DNA of 64,000 nt from Pinus tabuliformis (GCA_031772625.1 CM062810.1:705038358-705102357), one strand, 5' to 3'. Counted from the stretch's first letter, positions 10,876 to 21,977 are shown. Notes: generated by a model from the sequence alone, not told the origin. Program-made: numbers and translations.

Positions 10876-12855
10876 TTGCCTAAATCCCAAATATTCCATC
10901 TTGATTCTCATAAAGAATGGAATATAGACAACCTCAGCTCTGGACAAATTCGGCAAATGATCGATCAAATGTTCACCGAATACAAGTTGATGTGTATGAA
11001 GGGAAAAAGTGAAGTTGAAGCATGCAAAACATTAATACAATGCTTCACTGGAACCCTCCAGAGATGGTGGGAAGTAGAATCATCTCTAACAATCCTTGAG
11101 AAAATGACAGAAGAAATAGTGAAAGATGAGGTAGGTGATATTGTAATGAATGATGATGCCAACTCACAAAGCAATATGATAGGCACACTCACTTCAATGA
11201 TTCTTGAACATTGGTGTGGTGCTGAAACTGAGATATCAGACAAACACTCACAGATTTTGATGAATCTGAAATGTAAAAAGATGTCACAGTATGAAGATTT
11301 CCATAGAGATTGGGTACAAAGAATATATGAGGTAAAGGATAACAAAAATATCTTATGGAAACAAATATACCTTGCTGCTCTCCCCTCCAAGTTTGTAGAC
11401 TACTTAAAGATTCAGGAAGTATTTCAGAATCCATATGAATCTTATACTTGGGGAGAAATTTATTGCATCATCACAAAAGCTTTAGTTGGTTTATGTACAA
11501 ATCTAAAAGTAAATAAGTCTATACAAAAATTGTCAAGGCTCCCTGATAACAGATCTATCTGTAACAAGTATGGCTTATCTCTAGATGATCCAGTTGTACA
11601 TAGAAAAAGGGAAAAGAAAGCAATGAAGAAAAGTTCTAAACAAAAATTCAGTCATCCCATTCAACCAAGAAAATACAAGAAAAATCCAACCAAAGGGTAT
11701 TACAGACGAGTTCCTCGAACTCACTACTACAGTCCTCAAGATATTCATCTTAGGACACACAAACAGGAGGCATGGAACAAAATTACATGTTGGCTATGTG
11801 GACAACAAGGACATACTTCAAATAGATGTCCCATTGGGGAAGGATCTAAAATACAAAAAGGGAAGAAATCCCAAGAAAGAGCACATAAATTTCAGCAAGA
11901 AAGAGGAAAGAAAGAAGAAAGAAAGCCACTTGTACATATTCAATGTTTTAAATGTGGCTCTAAGCTACATAAAACAGATCAGTGTCCTAACTTTCATATC
12001 AAAGAAGAAGTACACATGTTAGGCCAAAACTGTTGTGACTCAACTGAAACATCAAGTTTCAGTAGTATTAGTGAAGATGAATCTTCTGATCAAGATAACA
12101 TATTTTTTGCTGAAAATTGTGATTGTACAAATTATGATTATTGCCACTGCAGCCTAATAGATACTGATTCTAAAAGTAGCTCCGAAGAACAACCAACACC
12201 ACTTCATAAAGAAAAACTTAAAGTTTGCATGGCACATCTCAGTGATGATGAAGAAGCCAAAGTATTAGCAGGGATAAAGATGTTTCCAGAAGGCGAGATG
12301 AAAGAAAAGCTCATGGAGACATTCTTACAGACAATGCTCAAAAATCAAGGATCCACAACTACTTCCACAAGTAAGGGCACTACTCCAAAAGCTCTTTTTG
12401 TTGATGCTTCTTTTGAAAAGAATACCAAATCCTTCCAAAGAAGTCATCAAGCAGATAAACGTCAAACACTTACTCTCCATGAAGTAAGCCATGAAATCCA
12501 AACTCTGAAAAAAGAAATTGCAGAGCTCAAAACTCAGGTCTCTGAATTAAAGAAAGGAAAAATCCTAGAAGAAGAAACAAATTTCTCAGGAGCACCATTC
12601 TTTCCTAAGCAAAACCCCAAAGTAGAAATCTATGAGACCAAGCCTGCAGATTTCAAAGGCTTAAGCAATATGAAAATCATGGTTGTGCAACATCAACAAT
12701 ATCATGTTATGCTCCAAATCAAAGTTCAAAATGAAGTCTTTTCTTTAAAGACTTTATTAGACACAGGAGCAGATATAAATGTCTTGAATAAGAAATCAAT
12801 CCCTGCTAGATATTGGACAAAAGCAAGGAGGGAAGTCATAGGGCTGGGGGAATAG
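10876..12855 (+). pseudogene. Caulimovirid capsid-like region, two zinc knuckles, protease
   Basis: This is a 659-codon open stretch. Residues 1-250 resemble the caulimovirid capsid region, with LQRWWEVESS near residue 57. Two CCHC zinc knuckles follow: CWLCGQQGHTSNRC at about residue 305 (11,788) and CFKCGSKLHKTDQC at about 357 (11,944). A basic stretch precedes the first and an acidic Ser/Glu/Asp-rich stretch follows the second. A coiled-coil-like segment lies near residues 535-560. The aspartic protease core LLDTGAD is at about residue 629 (12,760). The stretch ends at a TAG (12,853), followed by a TAA at 12,868, both in the same frame as the reverse transcriptase downstream. Two CCHC knuckles rather than one is noteworthy. 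Confidence 0.8.
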
Positions 12856-15000
12856 GGATTCAATTTTTAATATGAAGTCCCTAAGGCCACAATATGTTTT
12901 GAAGAATACTGCATGAATGTGAAATTTGCAGTAGGTAACATTCCCATAGACTGCATCTTAGGAAATCATTTTTTGGCAGTTGTTGAACCACATGGTTCAA
13001 CATGCCTGGAAGATGGAAGATCCAGGTATTTCATTTTTGTGCCTAGTCATGAAGGATATCTACAAACTATCACACTTCCTTTTGTCTCTACACCTAGGAT
13101 TTCCACTATGATTCAGGCTATGCAAGAATTGAATCAATCTGAGACAAAACTGGAAGAACTCAAAGAGTTAAAATCTTGTCTCAAGATTGATGACCAGTTA
13201 AAACAACCAAGTATGATAAAGAGGATTGCAGATTTAAGGAAACTCTTAGAAACATAATGTTGTGCCACAAAACCTAATGCCTTTTGGCATAGGAAACAAT
13301 ATTTTGTTGATCTCCCGTATAAGCCAGAGTATGCAGGCAAACCCTGCAAGAGTAGAGAAATCCCCATGAATGAAGCTTACAGGAAGCTCTGCCAGAAAGA
13401 AATCCAAGATTTATTAAGCTGAAAATTGATTAGAGAATCTACTAGTTATGGATTATATGTAAATAAACATTCTGAGCAAATAAGGGGGGTACCACGGCTA
13501 GTCATAAATTACAAACCACTCAATAATGTTCTGGCAGATGATACTTATCCAATTCCCCACAAAGGAAACTTGATTACTAGAATTGCAGGTGCCAAAATAT
13601 TTTCAAAGTTTGACATGAAGTCAGGATTTTGGAAAGTTTCTATTAAAGAAGAAGACCGATTCAAAACTGCTTTCAGTGTACCCTCAGGACACTACGAGTG
13701 GAATGTTATGCCATTTGGTCTAAAACATGCTCCCTCAAAGTTTCAGAAAGTTATGGACCAAGTATTTAAGCCATACTTTGATTGGTTGATTGTGTACATA
13801 GATGATATATTAGTTTTTTCCAAATATTTAGATGAACATTTTAAACATTTGTACATGTTTAAACAGATAGTGAAAAACAGTGGACTGGTGATCAGTAAGA
13901 AGAAAATGGAAATCTTCCAAACAAAGATCAAATTTCTTGGCCACATCATAGAAAATGGATAAATCACTTTGCAACAACATGCAATTGCATTTGCAGATAA
14001 ATTTCCTGATGAGATCAAAGATAAGACACAGTTGCAACAATTTTTAGGTTGCCTAAACTATGTTTGTAACTTCTACAAAAATTGTGCCCAAGACAGGAAA
14101 ATTTTGAACCAGCGTCTGAAGAAAGATCCCAGTCCATGGACTGAAGCTCATACAAGTGTTGTCAAGAAAATCAAAGAAAAAGTCCGCGTATTGCCCATTT
14201 TATATGTCTCTGATGAAAGTCTTTTCAAAATTGTGGAATTTGATGCCAGTGATTATGGATGGGGTGGTGTGCTAAAACAGGTTAAAGATGAGGAAGAACA
14301 AATCATACAATTTGCTTCAGGTGTATGGAATCCTGCTGAACAAAATTACTCCACAATTGAAAAAGAAGTCAAAGCAGCTTGGAACTGTATTGACAAATTT
14401 GACATACATATGATAAATAAAAGATTTCTCTTAAGAACAGATGCTTCTACCATGAAAAAAGTGTTGACTAAGGACATCAAAAAACCAGGAGAAGCAAAGT
14501 TTGCAAGATGGCAGGCCCTATTTTCAAACTTTGATTTTGATATAGAGCACATAAAAGGTGCCATAAATTGTATTCCTGATTTCCTTAGTAGAGAAAATAT
14601 CCAAGAGCAAACACATCTTATGGTCATCATCACAGAATGGGATGTCCAGCAAAATCATGAAACATTCCGCCAAATCCCAGACTCTATGAGATGGCAAGAC
14701 TATACAGATAATTGGAAACCAACTTGGTAGCTCAGAAACACACAAGTACTAGATGCAAATCTCCAACCTCATAAAGATCTACAACACCTAGTTCCAGAAA
14801 AGAAGATATATCCCAAGTCTAGTAGATGGATTCCTGACATGGTATTCACACATTCCAGCAGATTGGCAGAAACAACACAAGAAGCATTAAATCTTCATTT
14901 TAAATATTTAATCGAAGTCTGGCAGGAAGAAAATGATAGGCTAAACATTTACCACAAATATTTTGTGATAAACCGAACAGAGATCCATTATTTAATTTAA
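12856..15000 (+). pseudogene. Caulimovirid reverse transcriptase and RNase H
   Basis: The same frame continues through 12,913-13,257 (protease C-terminal part, with DCILGNHFL), 13,426-13,962 and 13,969-14,730. The reverse transcriptase shows VPRLVINYKPLN, FDMKSGFWKV, MPFGLKHAPSKFQ and the catalytic YIDDILVFS at about 13,795. The RNase H shows FDASDYGWGG (about 14,238), STIEKEVKAAW and LRTDAS, so the acidic residues are kept. In-frame stops lie at 13,255, about 13,420, 13,960, 14,728 and 14,998. With this many stops no full-length product is possible. The domain order fits Caulimoviridae, and the absence of an integrase argues against an LTR retrotransposon. Confidence 0.85.
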
Positions 15001-15002
15001 GA

Positions 15003-15400
15003 TTGATGTGGCCCCATCACAACCCAGAGTTTATTTTCCCTAGTACCATCTATGATTTCTCTGGATACAAAAAACTATGGTGGCATCTCCTTTGTAGAGA
15101 TAAGCCAGGGGCAACTTATTATACATTACTCAAATTTGGGTCTATGTTTCTTACCCAACTTCATCACTACCCAGACTGGTTAAAAGAATGGTGGACAATG
15201 TTCGACATTAACAAAACTGCCATGGACGTGAAAAATGCGAAGGAAGAGATTGCTTTCATCTACCTTGTACAATTGTTTCTGATCTCAACAAATATTCAGA
15301 TAATGAGATCCTCCTAGATTTCATGGCCAAACATCACCAATGGGTAGTAATGACAAAGATCAAACATCAAATTGTCTTAGGTAAACCCATGATTGTCTGA
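15003..15400 (+). pseudogene. Caulimovirid polyprotein C-terminal tail
   Basis: Downstream of the RNase H the coding signal continues after frameshifts: 15,003-15,317 in one frame, then about 15,266-15,400 in another, ending at a TGA. The segment is Trp- and Tyr-rich (KKLWWHLLCRDKPGA, WLKEWWTMFDI). I do not recognise a domain. Its position suggests a C-terminal extension beyond RNase H. Confidence 0.5.
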
Positions 15401-15514
15401 AGAATCTTTACTAAAGCATAGGACACTTGCTTATATCCCAAACAAAGATTCCCTGGTACAAACATGTTGGGATCTTAATCAATGTAATTATATTCGTTCC
15501 TCGTGGGCCTTGCA

Positions 15515-15660
15515 CGACAAAGGTATCCACTGTGTCAACAGTCTATAATGTCTAGTCACCTGACAATGAGTGTGACTGGTATCGTGGGATTTCGATAAAA
15601 TCTCCACTGTGTACATAATAAACTGGTATCATGGGATTCCGACAAACATCTCCACTATGT
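15515..15660 (+). promoter_or_regulatory. 47-bp repeats with primer-site-like TGGTATCA
   Basis: Two copies of ACTGGTATCRTGGGATT, starting at 15,575 and 15,622, are 47 bp apart. A weaker third copy, GGTATCCACTGTGTC, lies near 15,524. TGGTATCA is the first 8 bases expected at a tRNA-iMet primer-binding site, which caulimovirids use for minus-strand DNA synthesis. The match does not extend into the usual AGAGC, so the assignment is tentative. The repeats lie in the intergenic region after the polyprotein, a reasonable place for such a site. Confidence 0.4.
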
Positions 15661-15866
15661 AAATCATGGGATATTTTATGTCCCCACTCTATTCACTTTA
15701 AGGACGATTCCTTATCTAGAAAAATCTGACTGGACGATTTACTGAGACTTAGAAGACTTCTTCAACTACTGGTGAGGTTTGACCCACATCTCAACAAATC
15801 TATGGTAAATATATAAGTTAATTTCAAAGGTCCCACTCAAGATGCCTTTAATCTCCTCAACTTTCT

Positions 15867-15875
15867 TATAAATAA
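15867..15875 (+). promoter_or_regulatory. Caulimovirid TATA box
   Basis: TATAAATAA is followed by GGGAGAAC, downstream of the coding region and about 400 bp before a poly(A) signal. In a circular pararetrovirus genome this is where the pregenomic RNA promoter lies. The start site would be about 25-35 bp downstream. Activity today is unknown. Confidence 0.6.
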
Positions 15876-16265
15876 GGGAGAACTTAGTCATTTGGGGCAT
15901 CGAGAGTTGGATTTTAGGAGTCATTGAGTCAAGAATCATCCCTGCTCTACATCTACGTCTTGAAGACGATTTGCTTGCATCACGGAGAAGTTCTTAGTTT
16001 GTGTGGAGTCATAGTCTATAATAAGTCTGAGAAGCCTGTGCATCAGGACTCATAATCCTGGTGAGAACCTAAAGTGGCCAGACTTTCATAGGAAAGAATC
16101 GAGTCTTGCTTGTTCTGAGTCCTCTGATTCATAGACAGAGTCTATGAAAGGCTAGGAAGCCTTCAGTTTCTAGCTTGTATTGAGTTAGTATAACTAATAA
16201 ATGCCTTAGCAGTCAATCTCTGATAAAATCTGAGACTCTCTGATTGTAATCATCTGTTTTGAATT

Positions 16266-16271
16266 AATAAA
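16266..16271 (+). terminator. Caulimovirid poly(A) signal
   Basis: AATAAA lies about 400 bp downstream of the TATA box in the same orientation. This is the arrangement expected for a terminally redundant pregenomic RNA. Only the motif and its position support this. Confidence 0.55.
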
Positions 16272-16388
16272 GAGGTTTTTAAATTCTGTTGTGTCAAAAA
16301 TTGTGACTGTGTGAGGTTCATCTGAGATTCATCAGAGGTTCGCTTAGGATCCTGGAGTGCAGTTTTTCTCATATAGGCAGGAGGCCGT

Positions 16389-16990
16389 CAAATACATCAA
16401 ACAAAATATACATATTTAAATACATATATTATATACAATATTTCAAAATTAAAAAACCATGTCTATATACAAGACTTTCATTTAAATATGCACAAAGCTT
16501 AATTAAAATTCCACAAATATTATAATAACTAAATAGTTAATATGTTTCTCGACACAAGTTGAAAAGGATGTTAAAAACTTTAACGCATAAGTTACATAGA
16601 ATTGCCCTATTTTATTTTTAAATTGGACGTTAACAACCTACAAAATTTGTATTGAAATTAATAAATAAATATTTTTGAAATCTTCATTCTAATAAATAAT
16701 ATAAATATTACTATTTATGTTAATATTATATAGTATTTTGTATTTTGGAATATTCATTCTAATAATATAAATAATACTATTTACGTTAATATTATATAAT
16801 ATTTATAAAATACAAAAGCAAATTTTATTGAGAGTACATAAAATTTTGATTATATATAATATTTGAATTCACATTAATATCATATCTTAAATTTTATATA
16901 AGTTTGAATAAGTTGTAAATTATATACAAATTATGTAAGTTTTATTGCATAATTTTTATTTTATATTTATATATAAGTTTTATTACAAAA
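16389..16990 (+). repeat. Dispersed repeat R copy A, right part, and AT-rich DNA
   Basis: From 16,389 to about 16,495 the sequence matches 30,592-30,694: CAAACAAAATATACAT against CAAACAAATTATGCAT, then TTAAATACATATATT, then CATTTAAATATGCA. After that the two copies diverge. The remainder is very AT-rich, with no gene visible. Confidence 0.65.
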
Positions 16991-17366
16991 TTTAGATGTA
17001 TAATATTAAATAATAATTATCGTATATAGTAATTCCATCAAAATCTATACTAAATAAAATTTTACAAATTAAATTATTAAAATGACAAAAAAAGTTTTAT
17101 AATAATATTTTATTTTAAATTTAGAAGAATATTTTAAAATATTATATAAAACAAGTGCTGCATGCAGCCGGTAGTCCCTTTAGATGTATAATATTAAATA
17201 ATAATTATCGTATATAGTAATTCCATCAAAATCTATACTAAATAAAATTTTACAAATAAAATTATTAAAATGACAAAAAAAGTTTTATAATAATATTTTA
17301 TTTTAAATTTAGAAGAATATTTTAAAATATTATATAAAACAAGTGCTGCATGCAGCCGGTAGTCCC
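16991..17366. repeat. 188-bp tandem duplication
   Basis: Two head-to-tail copies, 16,991-17,178 and 17,179-17,366, are almost identical. Each begins TTTAGATGTATAATATTAAA and ends GCTGCATGCAGCCGGTAGTCCC. The end includes the palindrome GCTGCATGCAGC and the TAGTCCC motif that marks the element beginning at 17,360. The high identity suggests a recent duplication. Confidence 0.9.
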
Positions 17367-17648
17367 TGCCGGGGTCTGCCACAACAACACAATACAAACG
17401 TTCTGTGCAACATGTCTAAGCTTTCTGTTTCGCTAAAAACCTGCCTTCGTCGAACAAACTTGCTACCTTACCTGAAAGATCTTGCTGTCTGCATGGCGTT
17501 GCAAATTCAGTGTGTAATTTGTTCTCTGGAGAATTTGGGAACTGTTGATTCTGTCCTTGGAAGAGTGCAGAGAAACTACAGCTCTTTCCCGCGAGGTCTT
17601 TATTCAGAAAAGCTGGAGACTGTGATGCAGAGAAGTTTTGCCTTCTAA
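17343..17648 (+). pseudogene. Unrecognised open frame, possible captured gene fragment
   Basis: This 101-codon frame contains a plausible internal start at MSKLSVSLKTCLRR (about 17,412). Its composition is less AT-rich than the flanks. The first 30 codons overlap the end of the 188-bp repeat and the TAGTCCC terminus, so they are unlikely to be coding. I do not recognise the protein. Around 17,650-17,740 another frame reads PLKPLGMDIGLAPSIS, which may be a second fragment. This could be host sequence captured by the surrounding element, but that is inference. Confidence 0.3.
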
Positions 17649-18059
17649 CATGCCCTTGAAACCCTTGGGCATGGATATTGGATTAGCTCCATCCATCTCC
17701 AGCCTGACAACTTCGCTGGCCGCTGCATAGAGCAAATCCCATGCATCAGTATTCTCTATCAAAGGAGTTGTTGGTGGTAGTCCCTACCGGGGTTTGCCAC
17801 AACAACAATACAAAATTGTAATTATAATTGAATTTCTGGTTTTTGAATTGTTTAGAGCCATTGCCATCTTCCCAGACAGGTCCTTCAATTAGCGCGACCA
17901 GTACAGAGAGCGTTCTATCCACCGATCAATAGATGTTTGACGGTATATTAATTGCTTTGAATTTTTTCATATGGTACAGTTTAACCAATGTTTCAATAAA
18001 ATTTCAAATTTAAAATTACTTACTTTTTATTTTCATGAGTTTTGATTGGGCGAAAGGTT

Positions 18060-18420
18060 TTGAGCTCTTATTGCAGGCTTCGCTCCATTCGAAACATATT
18101 TTTCCACATCTCGCACTTATAGCCAAAGTTTTATATGTCTTCAACATTTCCAAATTTTATACTTTTTCCACTTCGCACTTATATCCAAAGTTTTATATGC
18201 CTTCAAAATTTCCCGGTTTTATATTTTTTCATTTTATGGCAACATATTCTAAATGCAAATTCCTTCGCACTTATATCCAAAGTTTATATGCCTTCAAAAT
18301 TTCTTGGTTTTGTATCTTTTCCATTTTATCCCAACATATTCAACATATTCTAAGTGCATCTTCCTTCAAAGTTATATACACGGTTTCAATTTCTTCAATT
18401 TTATAACCACATATTTAGTT
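18060..18420. repeat. Degenerate tandem repeat, CGCACTTATATCCAAAG type
   Basis: The block CGCACTTATATCCAAAG followed by TTTATATGCCTTCAAAATTTC occurs three times, near 18,111, 18,173 and 18,268. A degraded fourth copy lies near 18,370. The overlapping open frames across this stretch follow from the repeat, not from a gene. Confidence 0.65.
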
Positions 18421-18485
18421 TCCATGCACCCCTTGCATTTATCACCATTACCACGTTTTCTTCTCTGCATGCGCCACCTTTAATT

Positions 18486-18900
18486 TTTTCCACGGAGCTT
18501 GCATTTATCGCCAGCTGGCCCTCCTAGCCTCGGTACTTGATCTTCATCTTTCTGATGTCTCCACTGCACATCTATCTCCTCGGCATACACCATACCGGGT
18601 TATCGTTGCCCTTCATGGTGAGAATGGTTTTCTGCTCTATCTTATCATTTGACATGGTCATTTTGTGCATAGATAATGGGTTTACTTCTCTGGTTGATGC
18701 CTTTACTTATCGATGGGCCTGGTCTCTACAGAATTATGGACTCCTACACCATGCACAGACATGCGGGGGCAACCCTAGACGTGATTTGCATCTTAGGTAA
18801 GGTCTTTGTCCTCATCCTAGGGTTTTTAAGTTATTGTATCAATTTACATTTCTTGCAGAAGTATCGATGTTGATCTTTGGTCTTTAAATCTTGGCGAGGT
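18486..18900 (+). pseudogene. Gene-like fragment with possible short intron
   Basis: Sequence at 18,537-18,800 stays open and is less AT-rich than its surroundings. A donor-like TTAG/GTAAGG at 18,796/18,797 and an acceptor-like TTTCTTGCAG ending at 18,858 would define a 62-bp intron, slightly short for a plant. I do not recognise the protein. A captured host gene fragment fits best, at low confidence. Confidence 0.25.
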
Positions 18901-19672
18901 AGAAATTTTGGGTTGCAAGACGGAGCAAAAGCTAGAGATATGAATTGAAACTTATCTAGTCTCCTTACCGGGTACTACATGAGCCGAAGGCGTTTGCAAA
19001 CTAGGTTTTGATACATAGTAGGTTTTATTGCAAACTGAGTTTTGATACATTCTGGGTCCTATTGCAAACTGGGTTTGCCCTAAACCCTTGTTGGCTTAGC
19101 TCGGCATATGAGGTTACATGGTCAGCAGTAGACCCTAGTTGTGTGAACCCAAGTTTTAACTGTTTTTTTCGTCCTACCACTAGACTATGTCAAATGGAGA
19201 CACGTTTTCAGTCTCGAATGTTAATATATGAATGATTTATTGTCATGGTCGTGCCGTTCTTGTTGTTCAGATTATTTATTTTTACTTCAACCTGTTCTGG
19301 GTTGGCTTGTTATCTGCGTAATGATATGGTTAAGGAAGTTGCATCCTAATTGTTTTCATGGGTGTTGTTCTCCGAACTCATTTGTCTACCTGTGCTATAG
19401 TTTGATTATGAAATTTCAAGGCGAGATGCTGGTTTATGGCCAAGTGCGGCAAGCTCTTTATCCATGGAAAAGAAATAGTTTTCTTACCTGATACTTAATG
19501 GAAAATAACCCTTACCGACTACTCTCTGTATATTAGAATGACTGTCAATGATTTTAGCTCTCACCTTCAGCTCAAGGAGAGCGTGTTGAATGACCATCAG
19601 AATATCAGTACCAGTCTTCTGCACGTGGCTTCCACAGAGGTGATTTATCATTAATTTCCGGCAGCACTGCAG

Positions 19673-20021
19673 GCATAACAAACCAAGCTGACAAAAAAAT
19701 ATAATTCAATTTCTAAATTGTACCTACAGGTGCAGATTAACCGGAGAAACAACCGAGCTCTTGTCTTTCTCTGCTTTTCTTCTGCAAATTGATTAGCAGC
19801 ACTGCAGCAGGTTAGCATTCTAGCAAATTTGATTAGGGAAATTTATTTTTTTGTTACTGATTACTTGTAATCATTTTTATAACGAAAACAATTTTGAAGA
19901 AGCATAACAAACCAAGCTGACAAAAAAATATAATTCAATTTCTAAATTGTACCTACAGGCGCAGATTAACCGGAGAAACAGTCAAGCTCATGTCTTTCTC
20001 TGCTTTTCTTCTGCGAATTGA
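19673..20021. repeat. Duplicated 120-bp segment, 229 bp apart
   Basis: The segment 19,673-19,792 recurs at 19,902-20,021 with few changes. It runs from GCATAACAAACCAAGCTGAC through TGTACCTACAGG and GCAGATTAACCGGAGAAACA to CTTTTCTTCTGC. CCTACAGG looks like a splice acceptor in both copies, so the duplicated piece may come from an intron-exon boundary. The origin is unknown. Confidence 0.8.
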
Positions 20022-20365
20022 ACAGGCTGGGCTCAACTATTGCAGAGAACAATGGGCTAACATGAGCATGGAGGGGCAAGAGGAATGACCCGGGGGCAAT
20101 AGCATTTAGAATTGAATAAGAACTGAAGACAAGTGGCCAACTGAAGACAAGTGGCTACTGCCATGCAAAATTCGTGTTATTGCCCGACGTGTTGTGGCTT
20201 GCCTATATGATGTGTTGTGGAAGTCGGCAACCAAAGTTTGGATAAAATAACTTGTCGCTTCAACCAACCTACTTAGGATAAGATCATATTGCAAACTTTG
20301 CCTCCACAGCCTACTTTGGATAAGATGATATTGCGTCAATATTTTTGCATCGGGCGACGTGAAGG

Positions 20366-20542
20366 CTGTAATAAGACCTCAATTGTTTTCTGAACCAAAA
20401 ACTTTGCTTAAAAGTTTGTTGAATGAAATTGGGAGCATTAAACTTAGGTTAAAATGCCAAATCACTGAAAAAAATCGGTCAAAGTATAAACTAATGCTCG
20501 GTCAATGAGCGATCGATCGCTAATAGTCCCAGGCAGGGACTA
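20366..20542. repeat. Terminal module of TAGTCCC element, copy 1
   Basis: This block contains GTAATAAGACCTCAA, ACTTAGGTTAAAATGC, CGGTCAA motifs, GATCGATCGC and the palindrome TAGTCCC-AGGCA-GGGACTA (20,524-20,542). A shorter relative ends at 22,115. Shared order and ending show that the two modules have one origin. Confidence 0.65.
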
Positions 20543-21977
20543 ATAAGTCTCATTAACTTATCTTGGTAACAAAACCATTTATCACATACATATTCATAAC
20601 CCGTTTAACTTGACCTTCTAGAAATAGAAAAAATAAAGTTTAAATGATGCAATGCATCAATTAGAAATGAAAAGAGCAATCTTGTTGATCTTTCCAAATG
20701 CACATAATGCATTATAACATGCTATGCTGATAGGTTTCTATTTGAAAATGAAATGACAACTAAAAGGTTATGGATGATATGACGAGTATATAATTAAGTA
20801 TTTGAAAATTTGTAGATGGGGAATCCTGGAAAGAGTTTTTCGACATTTTGGTGCCATCAATCATCAAGAACATATGGATTCATAGGTAGTGTATCTATTT
20901 TATAATAAGTATATTTCTAATGAACATTCATCGAAACAAAGAAATCCAATTAACAATAATAATTACTCAATTAACATTTTCATCATATTTATTGAATGGA
21001 TCATATATCATATATTACCAAAATGTAATTTGACTGACTAATAAAATTCTACTATTACAAATAGATAAAAAATTCTCATTCCCCATTCATATACACTTCA
21101 AAGTGAGAAATATAAGCTATTTCAGTATTTAATATTAGATGTGGTTATTTATTTAAAAAATACAACATTTCTTAGATGTTTTTAAAAAGTTTAAATTTAA
21201 AATTATTTTATTATTATTATTATTTCGTATTTTTATTTTTAACTTTTTTTTAACTTCAAGATGGTAGCATATTTAAAAAGTATATAAAAGTCAATTTATT
21301 TTTTTTCCTTATATTAAATATGTGAAAAATTTTAACATTGAAAAAAATATTTTTTAATTAAGCTTTTATTACTGAAAGATTCTAGTCATCTGTTATTCTT
21401 TTTTCACATTCGATTCATCAACCACGTCATGTGCTTTGATTGGAGATTGGATGATCACTTTCACATCCACAGTTCCTACCTTTATTCAAGGCAATGGGTG
21501 TTTCATAAGTCACAAAGTTCCGGGATCCCATTGGCATTCTTGATGAGGGACGCACTGGGTCCTACATCCACCGGGAACACAGACTGCTATTGAATGGCAT
21601 TTTTAAAGTATATCATTTTTGTAAGGACAATGTGATATTCGTGATAAATGCAATTGGTATAGTATATCCTTTTTGTAAGGACAGTGTGCTGACGAAGGTG
21701 TGCGCTAACTATTCAATATAAGGTATAATATGTAGCGCATTCAATTGCAGAAAGACTTCGTGTTGACAAAAGACGGAACCGTGTTGAGAGGACAGTGCAT
21801 AAGCCCACTGTTTACGGATCAACGTTTTTTTGTATAATCCGTGAATGTGAATGTTTCTCAGAGGTTGCAAGTTCGAACCAGGTGTACCATACTAACGTCA
21901 AACACTGAGCCGAAGCATGCCATCTGGTACCAACCACTTAATTCCTCACAGACGCATTCACCTCGAACGATGCAAAG
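20543..21977. other. AT-rich non-coding stretch
   Basis: No gene is supported. A roughly 55-bp direct repeat occurs near 21,605 and 21,663, where TATATC-TTTTTGTAAGGACA appears twice. GGTTGCAAGTTCGAACCAGG near 21,864 resembles a tRNA B box, but no matching A box lies at tRNA distance. Confidence 0.45.

Larger units (their letters stand above)
9612..16388 (+). mobile_element. Endogenous caulimovirid (pararetrovirus) insertion
   Basis: About 6.8 kb of plus-strand sequence carries capsid-like, protease, reverse transcriptase and RNase H domains in Caulimoviridae order, followed by a non-coding region with a TATA box and a poly(A) signal. There is no integrase and no LTR. Both edges are inferred from R copy B: uninterrupted sequence near 30,585-30,600 corresponds to 9,600-9,612 joined to 16,389 onward. 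From 9,625 to about 15,000 the coding region keeps one frame, broken by about ten point stops, with frameshifts only near the end. This is an old, non-functional genomic copy. No movement-protein domain was recognised, so the 5' end may be missing. Genus is uncertain. Gymnosperm- and fern-type endogenous caulimovirids are candidates. Confidence 0.85.
17778..20542. mobile_element. Candidate nested DNA element with TAGTCCC ends (inner)
   Basis: The left end TAGTCCCTACCGGGGTTTGCC (17,778-17,798) matches the outer left end TAGTCCCTGCCGGGGTCTGCC, and CACAACAAC follows in both. The right end TAGTCCCAGGCAGGGACTA (20,524-20,542) is identical to the outer right end. Upstream of both right ends lies a related block of about 140-180 bp (see the two terminal-module entries). 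The order left-left-right-right fits one element inserted in another of the same family. The interior carries gene-like fragments and duplications but no transposase. Confidence 0.45.

Noticed and set aside
9612-16388. Active virus genome or LTR retrotransposon
   Set aside because: There is no integrase and no LTRs, and about ten stops plus frameshifts in the coding region make it a dead genomic copy.
21864-21890. tRNA gene or tRNA-derived SINE
   Set aside because: AAGTTCGAACC resembles a B box, but no A box or cloverleaf is found at the right distance, and there is no tail or duplication.
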